Shown here: piece by piece, positions 9,047-18,279 of the stretch
Numbering within the stretch: position 1 is the first letter of the stretch
Layout: each line of letters opens with the position of its first letter
Source of the DNA: JAAYDF01 sp964511155
GTDB lineage: Bacteria > Planctomycetota > Phycisphaerae > UBA1845 > PWPN01
Direction of reading: 5' to 3'
Length of the DNA: 64,000 bases
NCBI GenBank assembly: GCA_964511155.1
Contig: CAZEEJ010000001.1
Span: 23,230-87,229, forward strand
The notes under the pieces: generated by a model
The model's input: the letters and a program-made list of their open reading frames with translations, nothing else
What the model was told of the DNA's origin: nothing
The model's database searches: none
Program-made: the position numbers and the translations under genes

Positions 9047-9688
9047 CTATCCCTGTGCGCCTCCTTGCCCCACCCCGCCCGCAACTTCCCCCACCGCCCA
9101 CTCGGCCACCTCGGCCTTGACCTTGGGCCGGGCGAACCAGATGAGCATAAAGACCGGCAGGGCACATGACCACAGCAGGGTAAAGACCACAACCAGGATG
9201 AACATGACGAGCATCACCGCCTCGGGTGGCCCGCCCGCCGGCCCACCGGTCTGGGCATTCCAGCCGGCAGCTCGCTCAATCGCAAAGTTGATCGGAACGG
9301 TAATCAGACAGAGTGGCAGGAACCCGATCGCCCATCGCCTGCAGAACCGGCTGCTGCCGGCTTGCCGGCTCATGAGCTTGATGCCGGCAACCAGCAACAG
9401 CACCTCGAACACGCCATGAACCACAGCCATGCCGATGGTCCAATATACGTGCCAGTCCGGGTACATCGGTGCCCCGGGTCCGAATTTTCCCCCGGCGAAG
9501 AGGGAGGCGAACGCCACGCCGCAGACACCGCCCAGCAGGCCAATAGAGGCATAGGCGATGGCGATGATGCCCAACACGGTGGGCCATGACGACTTTCGTG
9601 GGGCGGGCGTGATGCCCCCGGGCTCGGTCGGCGGTGTGGTCCAGGTGGGTGCCGGCGGGGGCGGTGGAGCAGGCGGCGTGGTCGACAT
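9047..9688 (-). CDS. Small four-helix membrane protein, unknown
   Basis: Unrecognised protein of 213 aa. A proline-rich cytoplasmic N-terminus (residues 1-38, poly-Pro) leads into four predicted membrane segments: VLGIIAIAYASIGLLGGVCG, IGMAVVHGVFEVLLLVAGI, WAIGFLPLCLITVPINFA and VMLVMFILVVVFTLLWSCAL. A short C-terminal tail is Gly/Val rich. ATG 9688 is preceded by CAGGAGTGTCG and is better than the upstream in-frame starts, which run through repeat-derived sequence. This layout resembles generic DUF4064-like planctomycete membrane proteins, without a clear match. Confidence 0.6.
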   Translation of the reverse strand: MSTTPPAPPPPPAPTWTTPPTEPGGITPAPRKSSWPTVLGIIAIAYASIGLLGGVCGVAFASLFAGGKFGPGAPMYPDWHVYWTIGMAVVHGVFEVLLLVAGIKLMSRQAGSSRFCRRWAIGFLPLCLITVPINFAIERAAGWNAQTGGPAGGPPEAVMLVMFILVVVFTLLWSCALPVFMLIWFARPKVKAEVAEWAVGEVAGGVGQGGAQG

Positions 9689-10106
9689 GGGCGACACTCC
9701 TGTGCGAAAAGACCCGATTCCGACGGCCGCCAGCCTACACTTCCAGCATCCCGTCCGCAAGCGGCAAATGGATAGGGCGGCACTTGCCTCCCACGGGGCG
9801 AAATGACCAATGGCGAAGCACCAATGACCAATCAAGTCCGAATGACGAACGGGTGGCATGGGCCTGTACTCAGGCCCGTGGCCTCCCCCGGCGCAACCAC
9901 GGGTCGGAGTACCGACCCATGCCACCCGCCGAAGTATCGCCCCGTGCCACACACCGGAGTTCTGGTTTCGGGCTTGGTCATTGGGCCTTGGGCATTTCGC
10001 CGTTTTGCCTCAGGAGCCGGACGGGCGGCGAGTTACGCCCCGTTACACCCAAGTCGATACACCTGCGAAGCCGCAAGCGGCGGCGGGCGGGAAGCGGTAG
10101 CGGGAT
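9689..10106. other. 418-bp spacer with degenerate repeats
   Basis: No supported gene. It contains short ATGACCAATGGCGAAGCACC-type direct repeats at 9802-9850. An interrupted inverted repeat spans 9853-9930 (GGTGGCATGGGCCTGTACTC pairing with GAGTACCGACCCATGCCACC). A reverse copy of repeat family 2 is at 10065-10080, close to the stop of the GH15-like gene. Confidence 0.55.
10065..10080 (-). repeat. Dispersed repeat family 2 core
   Basis: Minus-strand CCGCTTGCGGCTTCGC, lying 27 bp past the stop codon of the GH15-like gene. Plus-strand copies are at 19530, 28059, 30571 and 46797, with a one-mismatch minus copy at 1480-1495. Confidence 0.75.
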
Positions 10107-12077
10107 TCAGCGTGACGGGGCCTGCCGTCGGATGCGCGCCCGTTTGGCGTCGAAGGCGGTCGCGTCATGGGCATCGAGCGACCGGAAGGCCGCCACCGCC
10201 TCGATGAGCAGTGAGCAGGCCCAGGCGTGCGGGGCCGCCCAATAATCGAAGTGGATCTTGGGGATCAGCTCGGGCAACTGGCCGGTCGGGCTGGCATTGG
10301 CCAGGGCGATGCGCAGGTCGTCGACGGCGTGGCCGATGTGTTCGAGGCGTTCATCCGCCCGCTCGGCCGTGGCCGCGAGCCGCAAACGGCACAGGGCCAG
10401 CCACAGGGTGTTCACGCAGCCCGGGCCGCCGCCCATGTAGGCCTCGCCCTGGAAGCGGAGGATGGCCCCGCCGCCCTTGACTTCGCTGCGCAGGTCGCGG
10501 CTGATGCCCTCAACCGTGTCCAAGGCCAACCGGCGGTCCTGGGCGTTGCGCAGGTCGAGAACCTCCCACGGGTCGATGAGTCCGAGAGCGGATGAATCCA
10601 GCGTGGGGTCGGGCTCGCCGTGCGGGGTGATGCGCCGCAGCCAGCAGCGCTCCTCCGGGCGCCAGAACACGTCGATCAGGCGGCGGCGAAGCCGGTCGCG
10701 GGCCTCGGGGCCGGTGCGCTCGCGGTCGATGCCGAAGACCTCGTCGGCCTCGCGCAGCGCGGCGATCACCCCCGCCTGCGTGTAGGTGAACGAGCCGACG
10801 CTGTTTTCCCAGAGATCCGTGGCCGGCCGGTGGAGATCGTCCTTGCCGATGTGCGCGAGGATGGCTCGCGTGGCCCGCTCGGCGATCGGGCGGTAATCGT
10901 CGACGAACTGCGCGGCCGAGTCGCCGCTTCGCCGGGCGTACAGGCCCGCCGCATGGACGATGGCGCAGGTCTGATCGAGTTGGATCTGGTCGAGGTCGAC
11001 GCACCAGGAGGGCGCGGTCGCGCCGCCGGTCCAGTAGCGCTGGTACCAGTGTCCGTTGGCGAGTTGCGTGAGCGCGGACCACTCGAAGAAGCGACCGGCC
11101 ATGTCCGTGCGCCCGATGCGCTGGGCGGCCAGGGCGCAGACGGCGGCGTCGCGCGGCCAGCAGTACCCATAGCCTCCGGAAAGCTCGTAGCTCAGGTCGA
11201 ACTCGGGGGCGGCGATGAACGTGCCCTCGGTCTCGTCGTAGAGATCGTGCAGGGAGATTACCGCGCGGTCGAAGGCGTCGGCGAGGTCCGGTCGCGGGCA
11301 GGGGCCAGCGTCGGCCAGCTCGGCGGCCACGCGGTCGTTGGCCTCATGGACGGCCCGCTTGAATCCCAGGGCGAGCAGTTGCTGAGCGGCGGTGATCGCC
11401 CCTTCACGGGAACCCGCTCCAGCCAGCACCAGCGTCGTTTCCCACCGTGCGGCGTGTACCGGCTCGAACGCGACGGCGAAATCCACCCGGCCGATGGCCT
11501 GCGACGACGTGCCGAGCTGCCCGGTTACCATGGCTTGCTTGGTCGGCGAGTCCCCGAGGTTCTGCACCGAACTGCACTGCGCGGCGAAGGGCTGGGTCGC
11601 CGAGACGGCCAGGGCGATATCCCGAAAATGCTGCACGACGACGTTCTGCTCGCGGTGGGCCTGCACGCCATTCCGCCATTCCATGTCGCCCACCGCCAGG
11701 CGGAAGTAGTGCATGAACTGCACGGGCTTGACTCGTTCGCCGCGGGTGAGCACGATCCGCCGCAACAGCCCGTGCCTGCCGGGCGGGAGCACGTCGCTGA
11801 TTTCGATGGTCAGATCCAACTCGCGATGCGCCAGCCGCGTGACCAGCACGTTGCTCGCGGGCTCGAAGGACTGCGCGACCCGCCAGGCTTCCTGGAAACA
11901 CCAGAGGAACTGCCCGTCGGACGGACCATCCAGCAGCCTGACGGCCGGCATGCCCTCGCGGACGTTGTGGGCGTGGTCGATTCGCGGGTAGAAGAAACCC
12001 ATCAGTTCGCCGGATCGCCCGAAGGTGGCCAGCGACTGCCCGTTGCCTGTGGCCGCGGTAGGAATGAAAAAGCTCAT
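10107..12077 (-). CDS. GH15-like glucoamylase family protein
   Basis: Cytoplasmic (no signal peptide) carbohydrate-active enzyme of 656 aa. The first 270 residues form a beta-sandwich like the N-domain of bacterial glucoamylases. The C-terminal 370 residues form an (alpha/alpha)6 barrel with GGYGYCWPRDAAVCALAA, close to the GH15 substrate-binding block, and LDTRT-like helices ending in EAVAAFRSLDAHD. A mid-barrel WENSVGSFTYTQAGVIAAL corresponds to the GH15 segment carrying the first acidic residue. The GGAG ribosome site favours the second of two adjacent ATGs (12077). Trehalase and glucodextranase are alternatives within the same clan. Confidence 0.75.
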   Translation of the reverse strand: MSFFIPTAATGNGQSLATFGRSGELMGFFYPRIDHAHNVREGMPAVRLLDGPSDGQFLWCFQEAWRVAQSFEPASNVLVTRLAHRELDLTIEISDVLPPGRHGLLRRIVLTRGERVKPVQFMHYFRLAVGDMEWRNGVQAHREQNVVVQHFRDIALAVSATQPFAAQCSSVQNLGDSPTKQAMVTGQLGTSSQAIGRVDFAVAFEPVHAARWETTLVLAGAGSREGAITAAQQLLALGFKRAVHEANDRVAAELADAGPCPRPDLADAFDRAVISLHDLYDETEGTFIAAPEFDLSYELSGGYGYCWPRDAAVCALAAQRIGRTDMAGRFFEWSALTQLANGHWYQRYWTGGATAPSWCVDLDQIQLDQTCAIVHAAGLYARRSGDSAAQFVDDYRPIAERATRAILAHIGKDDLHRPATDLWENSVGSFTYTQAGVIAALREADEVFGIDRERTGPEARDRLRRRLIDVFWRPEERCWLRRITPHGEPDPTLDSSALGLIDPWEVLDLRNAQDRRLALDTVEGISRDLRSEVKGGGAILRFQGEAYMGGGPGCVNTLWLALCRLRLAATAERADERLEHIGHAVDDLRIALANASPTGQLPELIPKIHFDYWAAPHAWACSLLIEAVAAFRSLDAHDATAFDAKRARIRRQAPSR

Positions 12078-12181
12078 CATTACTCCTGCAACTGGAGTCC
12101 TTATCGGCACTTGCCGAGCCGCGGTGGACCTGCCGCATCCGCCAGTGTATCCGGACCTTGAAGACGTGCCAATCGCCCCCC

Positions 12182-12243
12182 CTTCAGCCTCCAGCCTTTA
12201 GCCTTCAGCCTTTAGCCTTCAGCCTTTAGCCTTCAGCCTTCCC
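12182..12243. repeat. Tandem TTTAGCCTTCAGCC repeat
   Basis: About four 14-bp units of TTTAGCCTTCAGCC, themselves doubled heptamers TTYAGCC, lie in the 253-bp gap between divergent genes (GH15-like and the LamG prepilin). The array sits where promoters of both genes would be expected. Confidence 0.85.
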
Positions 12244-12330
12244 CCTTCAACATCAAGCGGCGGTCCCGCCGGCCGATATACCCTACAGCGAGAGCCCGGG
12301 GGGACATCGTCTGCGACGGGGAGACTGCGG

Positions 12331-14313
12331 GTGCGGCCTATGCGCGGTACAGCCGATAACCGGAGGCGGAGCATCGCCCGGCGGCATGGTCGCCGCGGGG
12401 TCGCTCTGCTGCTTGCGTTGATCGCGGTGATCCTGGCCGCCACCCTGGGCTACAGCTACCTGAACGCGCAGGGCACGGCCGTGGGCATCGCCCTCAACCT
12501 CAACCGACAGGCCCAGGCCCGATATATCGCCGAGACGGCGTTGCAGGGCACGCTGGCCTACCTGCAGGCCCACACGGACTGGCGCACCACGCGGACCCAC
12601 GGCGTGTGGGCCGAGGATCAGCCTTTTGCCGGCGGCGTCTACACCATCCGTGGCGAGGATGGCGTGGACCTCGATCACGACGGGATCGTCGATGGCGATG
12701 AGGATCTGTCCCCCGATGGTACCGGCAACGAGCATCTGTTGACGCTGACGGCCATCGGTCGCGTGGACGGGTTTTCGCACGTTGTGCGGGCCGTGCTCAC
12801 CCCGGTGGCCGGCGGCGATCCCAGCCTGGTCGGGCATTGGCGGTTTGACGAGACCAGCGGCACGACGGCGAGCGATTCGAGCGGGAACGGGCACACCGGG
12901 ACGCTGCTCAACGGGGCGGCCTGGAACGCGGGGGGGATGTTGGACGGCTGCGTTTCGCTGGACGGCACCAATGACTTCGTATCCGTGCCCAGCAGTACGG
13001 CGCTCAACGTCACCTCGGCCGTCACTTTTGCCGTCCAGATCCACGCCGTCACCTGGGGCGGACCGTCCGGCGTCACCGCCAACCGTCGCATCCTGCAGAA
13101 GGGCTACAACGACGATCAGTACCGCCTCACGTCCGAGGGCGGATCGCTTAAGTTCGATTTACGGAACGTGGCGGCGCTGACGGCCAGTTTGCCGGCCACC
13201 GGGCGATGGGTCCACGTCGCCGCCACCTATGACCGCGGCGCCGGGCAGATGAGGCTCTACTACGATGGCGAACTCGTCGCCTCGCGAACCGCCTCTGGTC
13301 TGATCGGCACCACAAACAACAATCTCTGCATCGGCACCAAGAAGCTCACGCCAGCACCGTCAGGCTACAACGACAACTTCAGCGGCCGCATCGACGACGT
13401 GCGTATCTACAACCGCGCCCTGACGCAGGCGGAGATCGCCGCCCTGGTCGGCAGCAGACCCGCCGGGCCCGCCCTCGCCGTCGCCGACTCGATCGAAATC
13501 TGGGGCAGCGGTTCAGGCATACAATGCTTCATCGACGCGTTCGACACCGCCGTCGGACCCTACGGCGGGGCCAACGTGCTTACCGATCAGGCCATCATCT
13601 CCACCAACTCGACCAGCAGCCAGAAGATCAAGATCGACCGGGCGACGGTCAAGGGCCACGTCCAAGTGGGACCCGGCGGTAACCCCGCCAGCGTGATCGC
13701 GCTGTACTCGCGAGGCGAGATCACGGGAACACAAACCACTCTGGCCGCGGCAGTCCCCATGCACACGATCACCATGCCGAGCGGAATGCCTGCCAGCTCG
13801 GGCAACTGGAACCTGTCCGCCGGCACCACCACACTGAGCGCCAACCGACGCATCAGCAACCTCAATATGTCCGGCGGCTCCACCGTGTTGCGCGTGACCG
13901 CTCCCGTCGTCTTGCAGGTGGATGGCAGCGTCTCCGTCAGCGGGGGCAGTCGGCTCGAAATCGCGGACGGCGCCTCGCTCGATATGTACGTGTCCGGCAG
14001 CATCGGCCTCTACAACACCTGCCAGCTCAACATGAACACCGGCGACCCCGCCCGGCTGCGAATCTTCCTGTCCGCCGGCATCGTCTTGGCCGACAAGCCC
14101 AAGCTGTGTGCCCAGGTGCAGAACCCCAACGGCTCCATGGAAATGTGGGGCACCGGCAATCCGGGTAGCCAGTTCTTCGGCACCTACGTCGGCAAGTCCT
14201 TCAAAATGGGCGAGCACGCCCAGTTCCACGCCGCGGTGACCACCGAAAGCGCGCCGGAACCGCCTCCTGCCAGCGACACCACCGCCGGATTCCTCGTCGA
14301 TTGGCGCCCGTGA
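12331..14313 (+). CDS. PilX-like prepilin with LamG domain
   Basis: Predicted surface protein of 660 aa. A basic leader ends in RRHGRRG, followed by a hydrophobic helix VALLLALIAVILAATLGYSY that resembles PilX/prepilin N-termini. The charge cluster QAQARYIAETALQGTLAYLQ is typical of PilX. An acidic DLDHDGIVDGDEDL stretch could bind Ca. Residues about 165-375 form a LamG/concanavalin-like domain (LVGHWRFDETSGTTASDSSG, RIDDVRIYNRALTQAEIAAL). The rest is a repetitive beta-rich region. The last residues are FLVDWRP, matching the LVDWR end of the next gene. GTG 12331 has GGGGAG 7 nt upstream. Confidence 0.75.
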   Translation: MRPMRGTADNRRRSIARRHGRRGVALLLALIAVILAATLGYSYLNAQGTAVGIALNLNRQAQARYIAETALQGTLAYLQAHTDWRTTRTHGVWAEDQPFAGGVYTIRGEDGVDLDHDGIVDGDEDLSPDGTGNEHLLTLTAIGRVDGFSHVVRAVLTPVAGGDPSLVGHWRFDETSGTTASDSSGNGHTGTLLNGAAWNAGGMLDGCVSLDGTNDFVSVPSSTALNVTSAVTFAVQIHAVTWGGPSGVTANRRILQKGYNDDQYRLTSEGGSLKFDLRNVAALTASLPATGRWVHVAATYDRGAGQMRLYYDGELVASRTASGLIGTTNNNLCIGTKKLTPAPSGYNDNFSGRIDDVRIYNRALTQAEIAALVGSRPAGPALAVADSIEIWGSGSGIQCFIDAFDTAVGPYGGANVLTDQAIISTNSTSSQKIKIDRATVKGHVQVGPGGNPASVIALYSRGEITGTQTTLAAAVPMHTITMPSGMPASSGNWNLSAGTTTLSANRRISNLNMSGGSTVLRVTAPVVLQVDGSVSVSGGSRLEIADGASLDMYVSGSIGLYNTCQLNMNTGDPARLRIFLSAGIVLADKPKLCAQVQNPNGSMEMWGTGNPGSQFFGTYVGKSFKMGEHAQFHAAVTTESAPEPPPASDTTAGFLVDWRP

Positions 14314-14549
14314 GTCGGGACAGACCGTGCCCGGGTCGCGGGATATGGGACCAGGTGCCGATGGACACGTCAAGTCGCCGATTGCAGTGCCGATATATAT
14401 CCTATGGCGTCGCCGTTCGGGCTGGGGGTGTGTGCCGTTCGTATTGCCTCTCACATCGTCCATCGGCCTAGTGCGGGTTCTTGAACGGATGAATGCCACT
14501 GCCGCCGCTGCGGAAGGTATCGAAGGTATTTCGGGTCGGGCGAGTAATC

Positions 14550-16601
14550 ATGCCACAGCAAGCGGACAACGGCGATCCGCGCCGAGCAAGCCCTCGGCCT
14601 GGGCGGCGGCGCGGCGTGGCCCTGCTGCTGGCGCTGGTGGCCGTGGTGATCTCGACTACGCTGGCGTACTCGTACCTGGGGGCCCAGGGTACGGCGGTGG
14701 GCGTGGCGAACAACATTCGCGGACAGACGCAGGCCCGCTACCTGGCGGAGGCCGGCCTGGAGATGGCCCTGGCCTTTATGTCCAGCCAGGCGGACTGGCG
14801 GACTGCCCAGGCCGCCGGGACATGGGTGTCCGATGAGCCGTCCGGTGCCGGCAGCTTCAGCATCATCGTGGAGGACGGCGAGGACACGGACGGCGACGGT
14901 GTGGTCGACGGCGACGGCGACTTGGCCGACGACGCCAGCGACCGGGTGACCATTCGTGCCATCGGCATGGCGGGCGGTGCCCGGCATGTGGCCCGCGCGG
15001 TGGTGACGCCCGTGCCCGGCGACGGCCGCTCCGTGCTCATGCTGGTACGCAATCCCGCAAGCCTGACCTCCGCGGAGCAGGAGCGCAAAGCTCATATCGA
15101 GAGCTGGGGGTGGGAGGTGACCCTGCTCGACGACGGTGCCTCGCAGGCGGCGCGGGACGCCGCGGCCGGAGCCGCCGAGGTTGTTTACCTGCCTCAGGGC
15201 GTGTCCGTGTCCGCGGGGGCCGGAGAGCTCAACTGGGCCGTGGGTATCGTCAGCGAGGAAGGCTCCATGTGCCCGCAGGTGGGGATCGCCTCCGGAGCTT
15301 CAACTTTCGATGCGGATACCCTGGACGTGGTGGACGCGGATCATCCCGTCACGGCCGGATTGGACGTAGGTGCGCTGCTCGTGGCATCGTCGGCGGAGAC
15401 GGTCGAGCACCCCTCGGGCACGCTGGCGAGCGATGCGACGGTGCTGGCTCGCCGAACGGGCCGTACCACCCCTGCCCTGGTGGTCATCGAGGCAGGCGGT
15501 GAGGGCTACGGAGCCGCCGGCAGCGGCCTCAACGCCGACTACTACATCCTCTCGTCCGCTCCATCAAGGTTGAGTGACATCAACTTCGATGCGCCACCTT
15601 CGGCCACCGGTGTCGTCTCGGACATCAACTTTCCTTCCACCAACGGTCCCGGCTGGCCCGGCGGGCCGAACGATGATTTTGCCGTCCGGTTCACCGGCAA
15701 AGTCACCGTGCCGACTTCCGGTACCTGGCACTTTCGGACCAACAGCGACGACGGGTCGGCGTTGTGGATCAACGGGACGCTGGTCGTCAACAATGACGGT
15801 TTGCATGGGATGCAGACGGTCCAGGGGAACATCTCGCTGACCGCCGGCAGTCACGATATCGAGGTCCGCGGGTTCGAGCGCGGCGGCGGGTACGGGCTGA
15901 TCGTGCTGTGGCATGGCCCGGGCACGGGCGGCCCCGCGGTCATTTCCGGCAGCGCGTTCAGCACCGGCCTGGCGGCTGGACCGCGCGTGCACCTGCCACT
16001 GGGGAGATTCGGCATCAGCGAGTTAAACGCCTCCGGTCTGCGGCTGTTTCGCCAGGCGATGGAATGGGCTGCGGGGCCGGCCGGCAGCGGTGGCGAGAGC
16101 GGCCTGGCAGTCTCCCATTTCGTCGTCAGTTGCTGCCCCTCGTCGCTGAGCAGCATCGACTGGAACGCCGCCCCGACGCTGACCGGCACCGTGCCCGAAG
16201 TCGATATCTACGTCGGCGACGAGCCCGGATGGGACGGAGGGCCCCGTGACGATTTCGGCGTCGAGTTCACCGGGCTGGTGGACGTGCCCGCGTCGGGGAC
16301 CTGGACCTTCTACACCGAGAGCGACGACGGCTCCGCCCTGTGGATCGGATCGGACGAGGTGGTTTCCAACGATGGCCTGCACTCGATGCGCTGGGCCAGC
16401 GGCACGATCAGCCTGACCGCCGGGCAGCATCCCATCCGCGTCCGCGTCTTCGAGCGAAGCGGACAGTACGGTATCCGCGTCGCCTGGCAGGGCCCCGGCG
16501 TACCGACCCGAACCATCATCCCCGCCAGCGCCCTTTCCACCGGCAGCGGCGGCGGTGGCGGCAGCGGCGGACCGGCTACCTACCTCGTCGATTGGCGGTA
16601 G
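14550..16601 (+). CDS. PilX-like prepilin with nested PA14 domains
   Basis: Paralogue (683 aa) of the preceding protein: the same basic leader and GVALLLALVAVVIS helix, the same AQARYLAEAGLEMALAFM segment and an acidic DTDGDGVVDGDGDL loop. After it comes a glutamine-amidotransferase-like fold (LTSAEQERKAHIESWGWEV, about residues 165-325). This appears to be interrupted by a PA14 domain (about 326-470: GLNADYY, SDDGSALWINGTLVVNNDG) and resumes with VHLPLGRFGISELNASGLRL. A second PA14 domain follows (about 517-660). The protein ends in YLVDWR. The start at 14550 aligns leader lengths between the paralogues; ATG 14493 is possible. Confidence 0.75.
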   Translation: MPQQADNGDPRRASPRPGRRRGVALLLALVAVVISTTLAYSYLGAQGTAVGVANNIRGQTQARYLAEAGLEMALAFMSSQADWRTAQAAGTWVSDEPSGAGSFSIIVEDGEDTDGDGVVDGDGDLADDASDRVTIRAIGMAGGARHVARAVVTPVPGDGRSVLMLVRNPASLTSAEQERKAHIESWGWEVTLLDDGASQAARDAAAGAAEVVYLPQGVSVSAGAGELNWAVGIVSEEGSMCPQVGIASGASTFDADTLDVVDADHPVTAGLDVGALLVASSAETVEHPSGTLASDATVLARRTGRTTPALVVIEAGGEGYGAAGSGLNADYYILSSAPSRLSDINFDAPPSATGVVSDINFPSTNGPGWPGGPNDDFAVRFTGKVTVPTSGTWHFRTNSDDGSALWINGTLVVNNDGLHGMQTVQGNISLTAGSHDIEVRGFERGGGYGLIVLWHGPGTGGPAVISGSAFSTGLAAGPRVHLPLGRFGISELNASGLRLFRQAMEWAAGPAGSGGESGLAVSHFVVSCCPSSLSSIDWNAAPTLTGTVPEVDIYVGDEPGWDGGPRDDFGVEFTGLVDVPASGTWTFYTESDDGSALWIGSDEVVSNDGLHSMRWASGTISLTAGQHPIRVRVFERSGQYGIRVAWQGPGVPTRTIIPASALSTGSGGGGGSGGPATYLVDWR

Positions 16602-16731
16602 CCGCTCCCGACTGTACTCCGCAAACGCCGCCGTCCGCATCCCGCCAACCGGTATGGCCTCACCGACCGGCTTGCCGCTTGACGGCCGCTTGCCGTACGA
16701 TGGGCTGGCGCATCCCGTCCGTATCCCTCGC

Positions 16732-16814
16732 GGGCGAGTGGCGGAATGGCAGACGCTGGGGACTTAAAATCCCCTGACCGAAAGGTCGTGCGGGTTCGAT
16801 TCCCGCCTCGCCCA
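16732..16814 (+). tRNA. tRNA-Leu (anticodon UAA)
   Basis: Cloverleaf read directly: acceptor GGGCGAG pairs with CTCGCCC (discriminator A, CCA not encoded), and the anticodon stem GGGGA/TCCCC encloses loop CTTAAAA with anticodon TAA. A long variable arm TGACCGAAAGGTCGT marks a class II tRNA. The T arm is GCGGG-TTCGATT-CCCGC. It decodes UUA, a rare codon in this GC-rich genome. Confidence 0.97.
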
Positions 16815-16926
16815 ATGAGCCGGGATAAGTGGTTGGATCGAAAACGGAGGCGCGGCAGGGGCCTGGCGAGAAAAGTCTGCCCGCTGATGTGCCAGCATGT
16901 GCGCGGCCAAGAGGGCCACAGTGGTT

Positions 16927-18054
16927 ATGAAAACTGAGCGAACCAGTCGCCTGCCGTTACTGTACACGCACGTGATAGGGTCTCTGCCCCGGCCGAAGGT
17001 GGTGCAGGACCTGCTGGCGGCGAAGGCGGAGCTGCGGCCGGACCGCTTCGCCGGGCTGCTGGACGAGATGGTGCTCTTTGCGATCCGCGTGCAGGAGCGG
17101 GCCGGCCTGGACGTGGTCAGCGACGGCGAGTGGCGGCGGACACAATACATCCGCGAGTTTCTCAGCCGCATCGGCGGGTTCGAGAAATGTCGCCGCTACC
17201 AGCACCAGGGCGAGACGAAATACACGGACGTGGTCGTGCGGCGCATCGCGGCCGGCGAGCCCGTCTTCGTGGACGACGCCCGGTTCCTGGCCGCACACAC
17301 CGACCACTGCACGAAGTTCGCGCTGCCCAGCCCGTTTCTGATCGCGGTGCGTTACTGGCACGCCGACCACAGCCGCGACGCCTACCCGACCATGCAGCAT
17401 TTCATGGAGCACCTCGCGGAGACCCTCGCCCGCGAGGCCCGGGCGATCGCCGATGCGGGCATCGACATCATCCAGCTTGACGACCCGGCCCTGACGTACT
17501 TCTGCGACCGGGCGCTCATGGCCGGCGAGGGTCTGCACGACGAACGGCTGCGGCGGGAGTGGGACGTCGACCGCGAGCTGCCCGCGGCGGTGGCGGCCAT
17601 CAACCGCGTGGTCGAGGGGCTGCCCGCGGAGGTGCACGTCCACTGCTGCCACAGCGTGTACAAGCGCCGCAGCGACGTGACCGGCGACTACAAGCCCATC
17701 CTCCCGCGGCTGGCGGGTCTTCAGGCCGATCGGGTGAACCTCGAATTCGCCTACACCGGTACCGGCGACGTGAGTGACCTGTCCCTCCTGCCGGAGCATC
17801 TCGGCGTGGGCATGGGCGTCGTCGACGTGCGTGGCGAGGAGTTGCAGACCGTCGAGCAGATCGAGCGGCTGGCCGAGGCGGGCGCCGCCCTGATCGGTCC
17901 GCAGCGGATTGCGCTCAACCCGGACTGCGGGTTCGCCCCCGAGTCGAACGAGCCGCCGACGATCGACGAGGCCTACGAGAAGCTCAAACGTCTGGTCGCC
18001 GCCGCCGCCCGTGTTCGCGCCAGGTGGTCGGTCCCCACAGAGCCGCGCCCGTAA
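16927..18054 (+). CDS. MetE-like methyltransferase, paralogue A
   Basis: Protein of 375 aa of the cobalamin-independent methionine synthase catalytic-domain family (UROD/MetE-like barrel). It lacks the N-terminal half of full-length MetE. YTHVIGSLPRP opens the barrel and AGLDVVSDGEWRRTQYI matches the family. IIQLDDPALTY carries the substrate carboxylates. HVHCCH (His-x-Cys) and NPDCGF supply the expected zinc ligands. In MetE the zinc activates the thiol of homocysteine. The start at 16927 is chosen to begin just before the conserved segment; ATG 16897 is in frame. It lies 113 bp after tRNA-Leu. The methyl donor and acceptor are not known. Confidence 0.82.
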   Translation: MKTERTSRLPLLYTHVIGSLPRPKVVQDLLAAKAELRPDRFAGLLDEMVLFAIRVQERAGLDVVSDGEWRRTQYIREFLSRIGGFEKCRRYQHQGETKYTDVVVRRIAAGEPVFVDDARFLAAHTDHCTKFALPSPFLIAVRYWHADHSRDAYPTMQHFMEHLAETLAREARAIADAGIDIIQLDDPALTYFCDRALMAGEGLHDERLRREWDVDRELPAAVAAINRVVEGLPAEVHVHCCHSVYKRRSDVTGDYKPILPRLAGLQADRVNLEFAYTGTGDVSDLSLLPEHLGVGMGVVDVRGEELQTVEQIERLAEAGAALIGPQRIALNPDCGFAPESNEPPTIDEAYEKLKRLVAAAARVRARWSVPTEPRP

Positions 18055-18279
18055 GGAAGCGGTTCCCCCATCAGCGCCGCACCCGGCAGGAAGCGGTTCC
18101 GCCATCAGAGCCTCGGGCACTCGTGCCGAATCTGCGGAAGCCGCGTCTGCGCTTTTTGACCTGGTCCGCTGGGCGGTGGCGCGGGGGGCTCCTATCATCC
18201 CTGGAAACCTGGCCGGCCCCGGCAGCGGAACGCGGGTCGGCTTCGGGCCAAGACACCTCACCTGCAAAGGAGCGTAAGG
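18055..18279. other. Spacer between MetE-like genes with direct repeat
   Basis: Two 21-bp direct repeats differing at one base (AGGAAGCGGTTCCCCCATCA type) start at 18054 and 18089, the first overlapping the previous stop codon. The remainder shows no gene. AAAGGAG before 18280 is the ribosome site of the next gene. Confidence 0.7.

Noticed and set aside
16732..16814. Integration site in tRNA-Leu
   Set aside because: No integrase gene and no repeated tRNA 3' end is found in the window.
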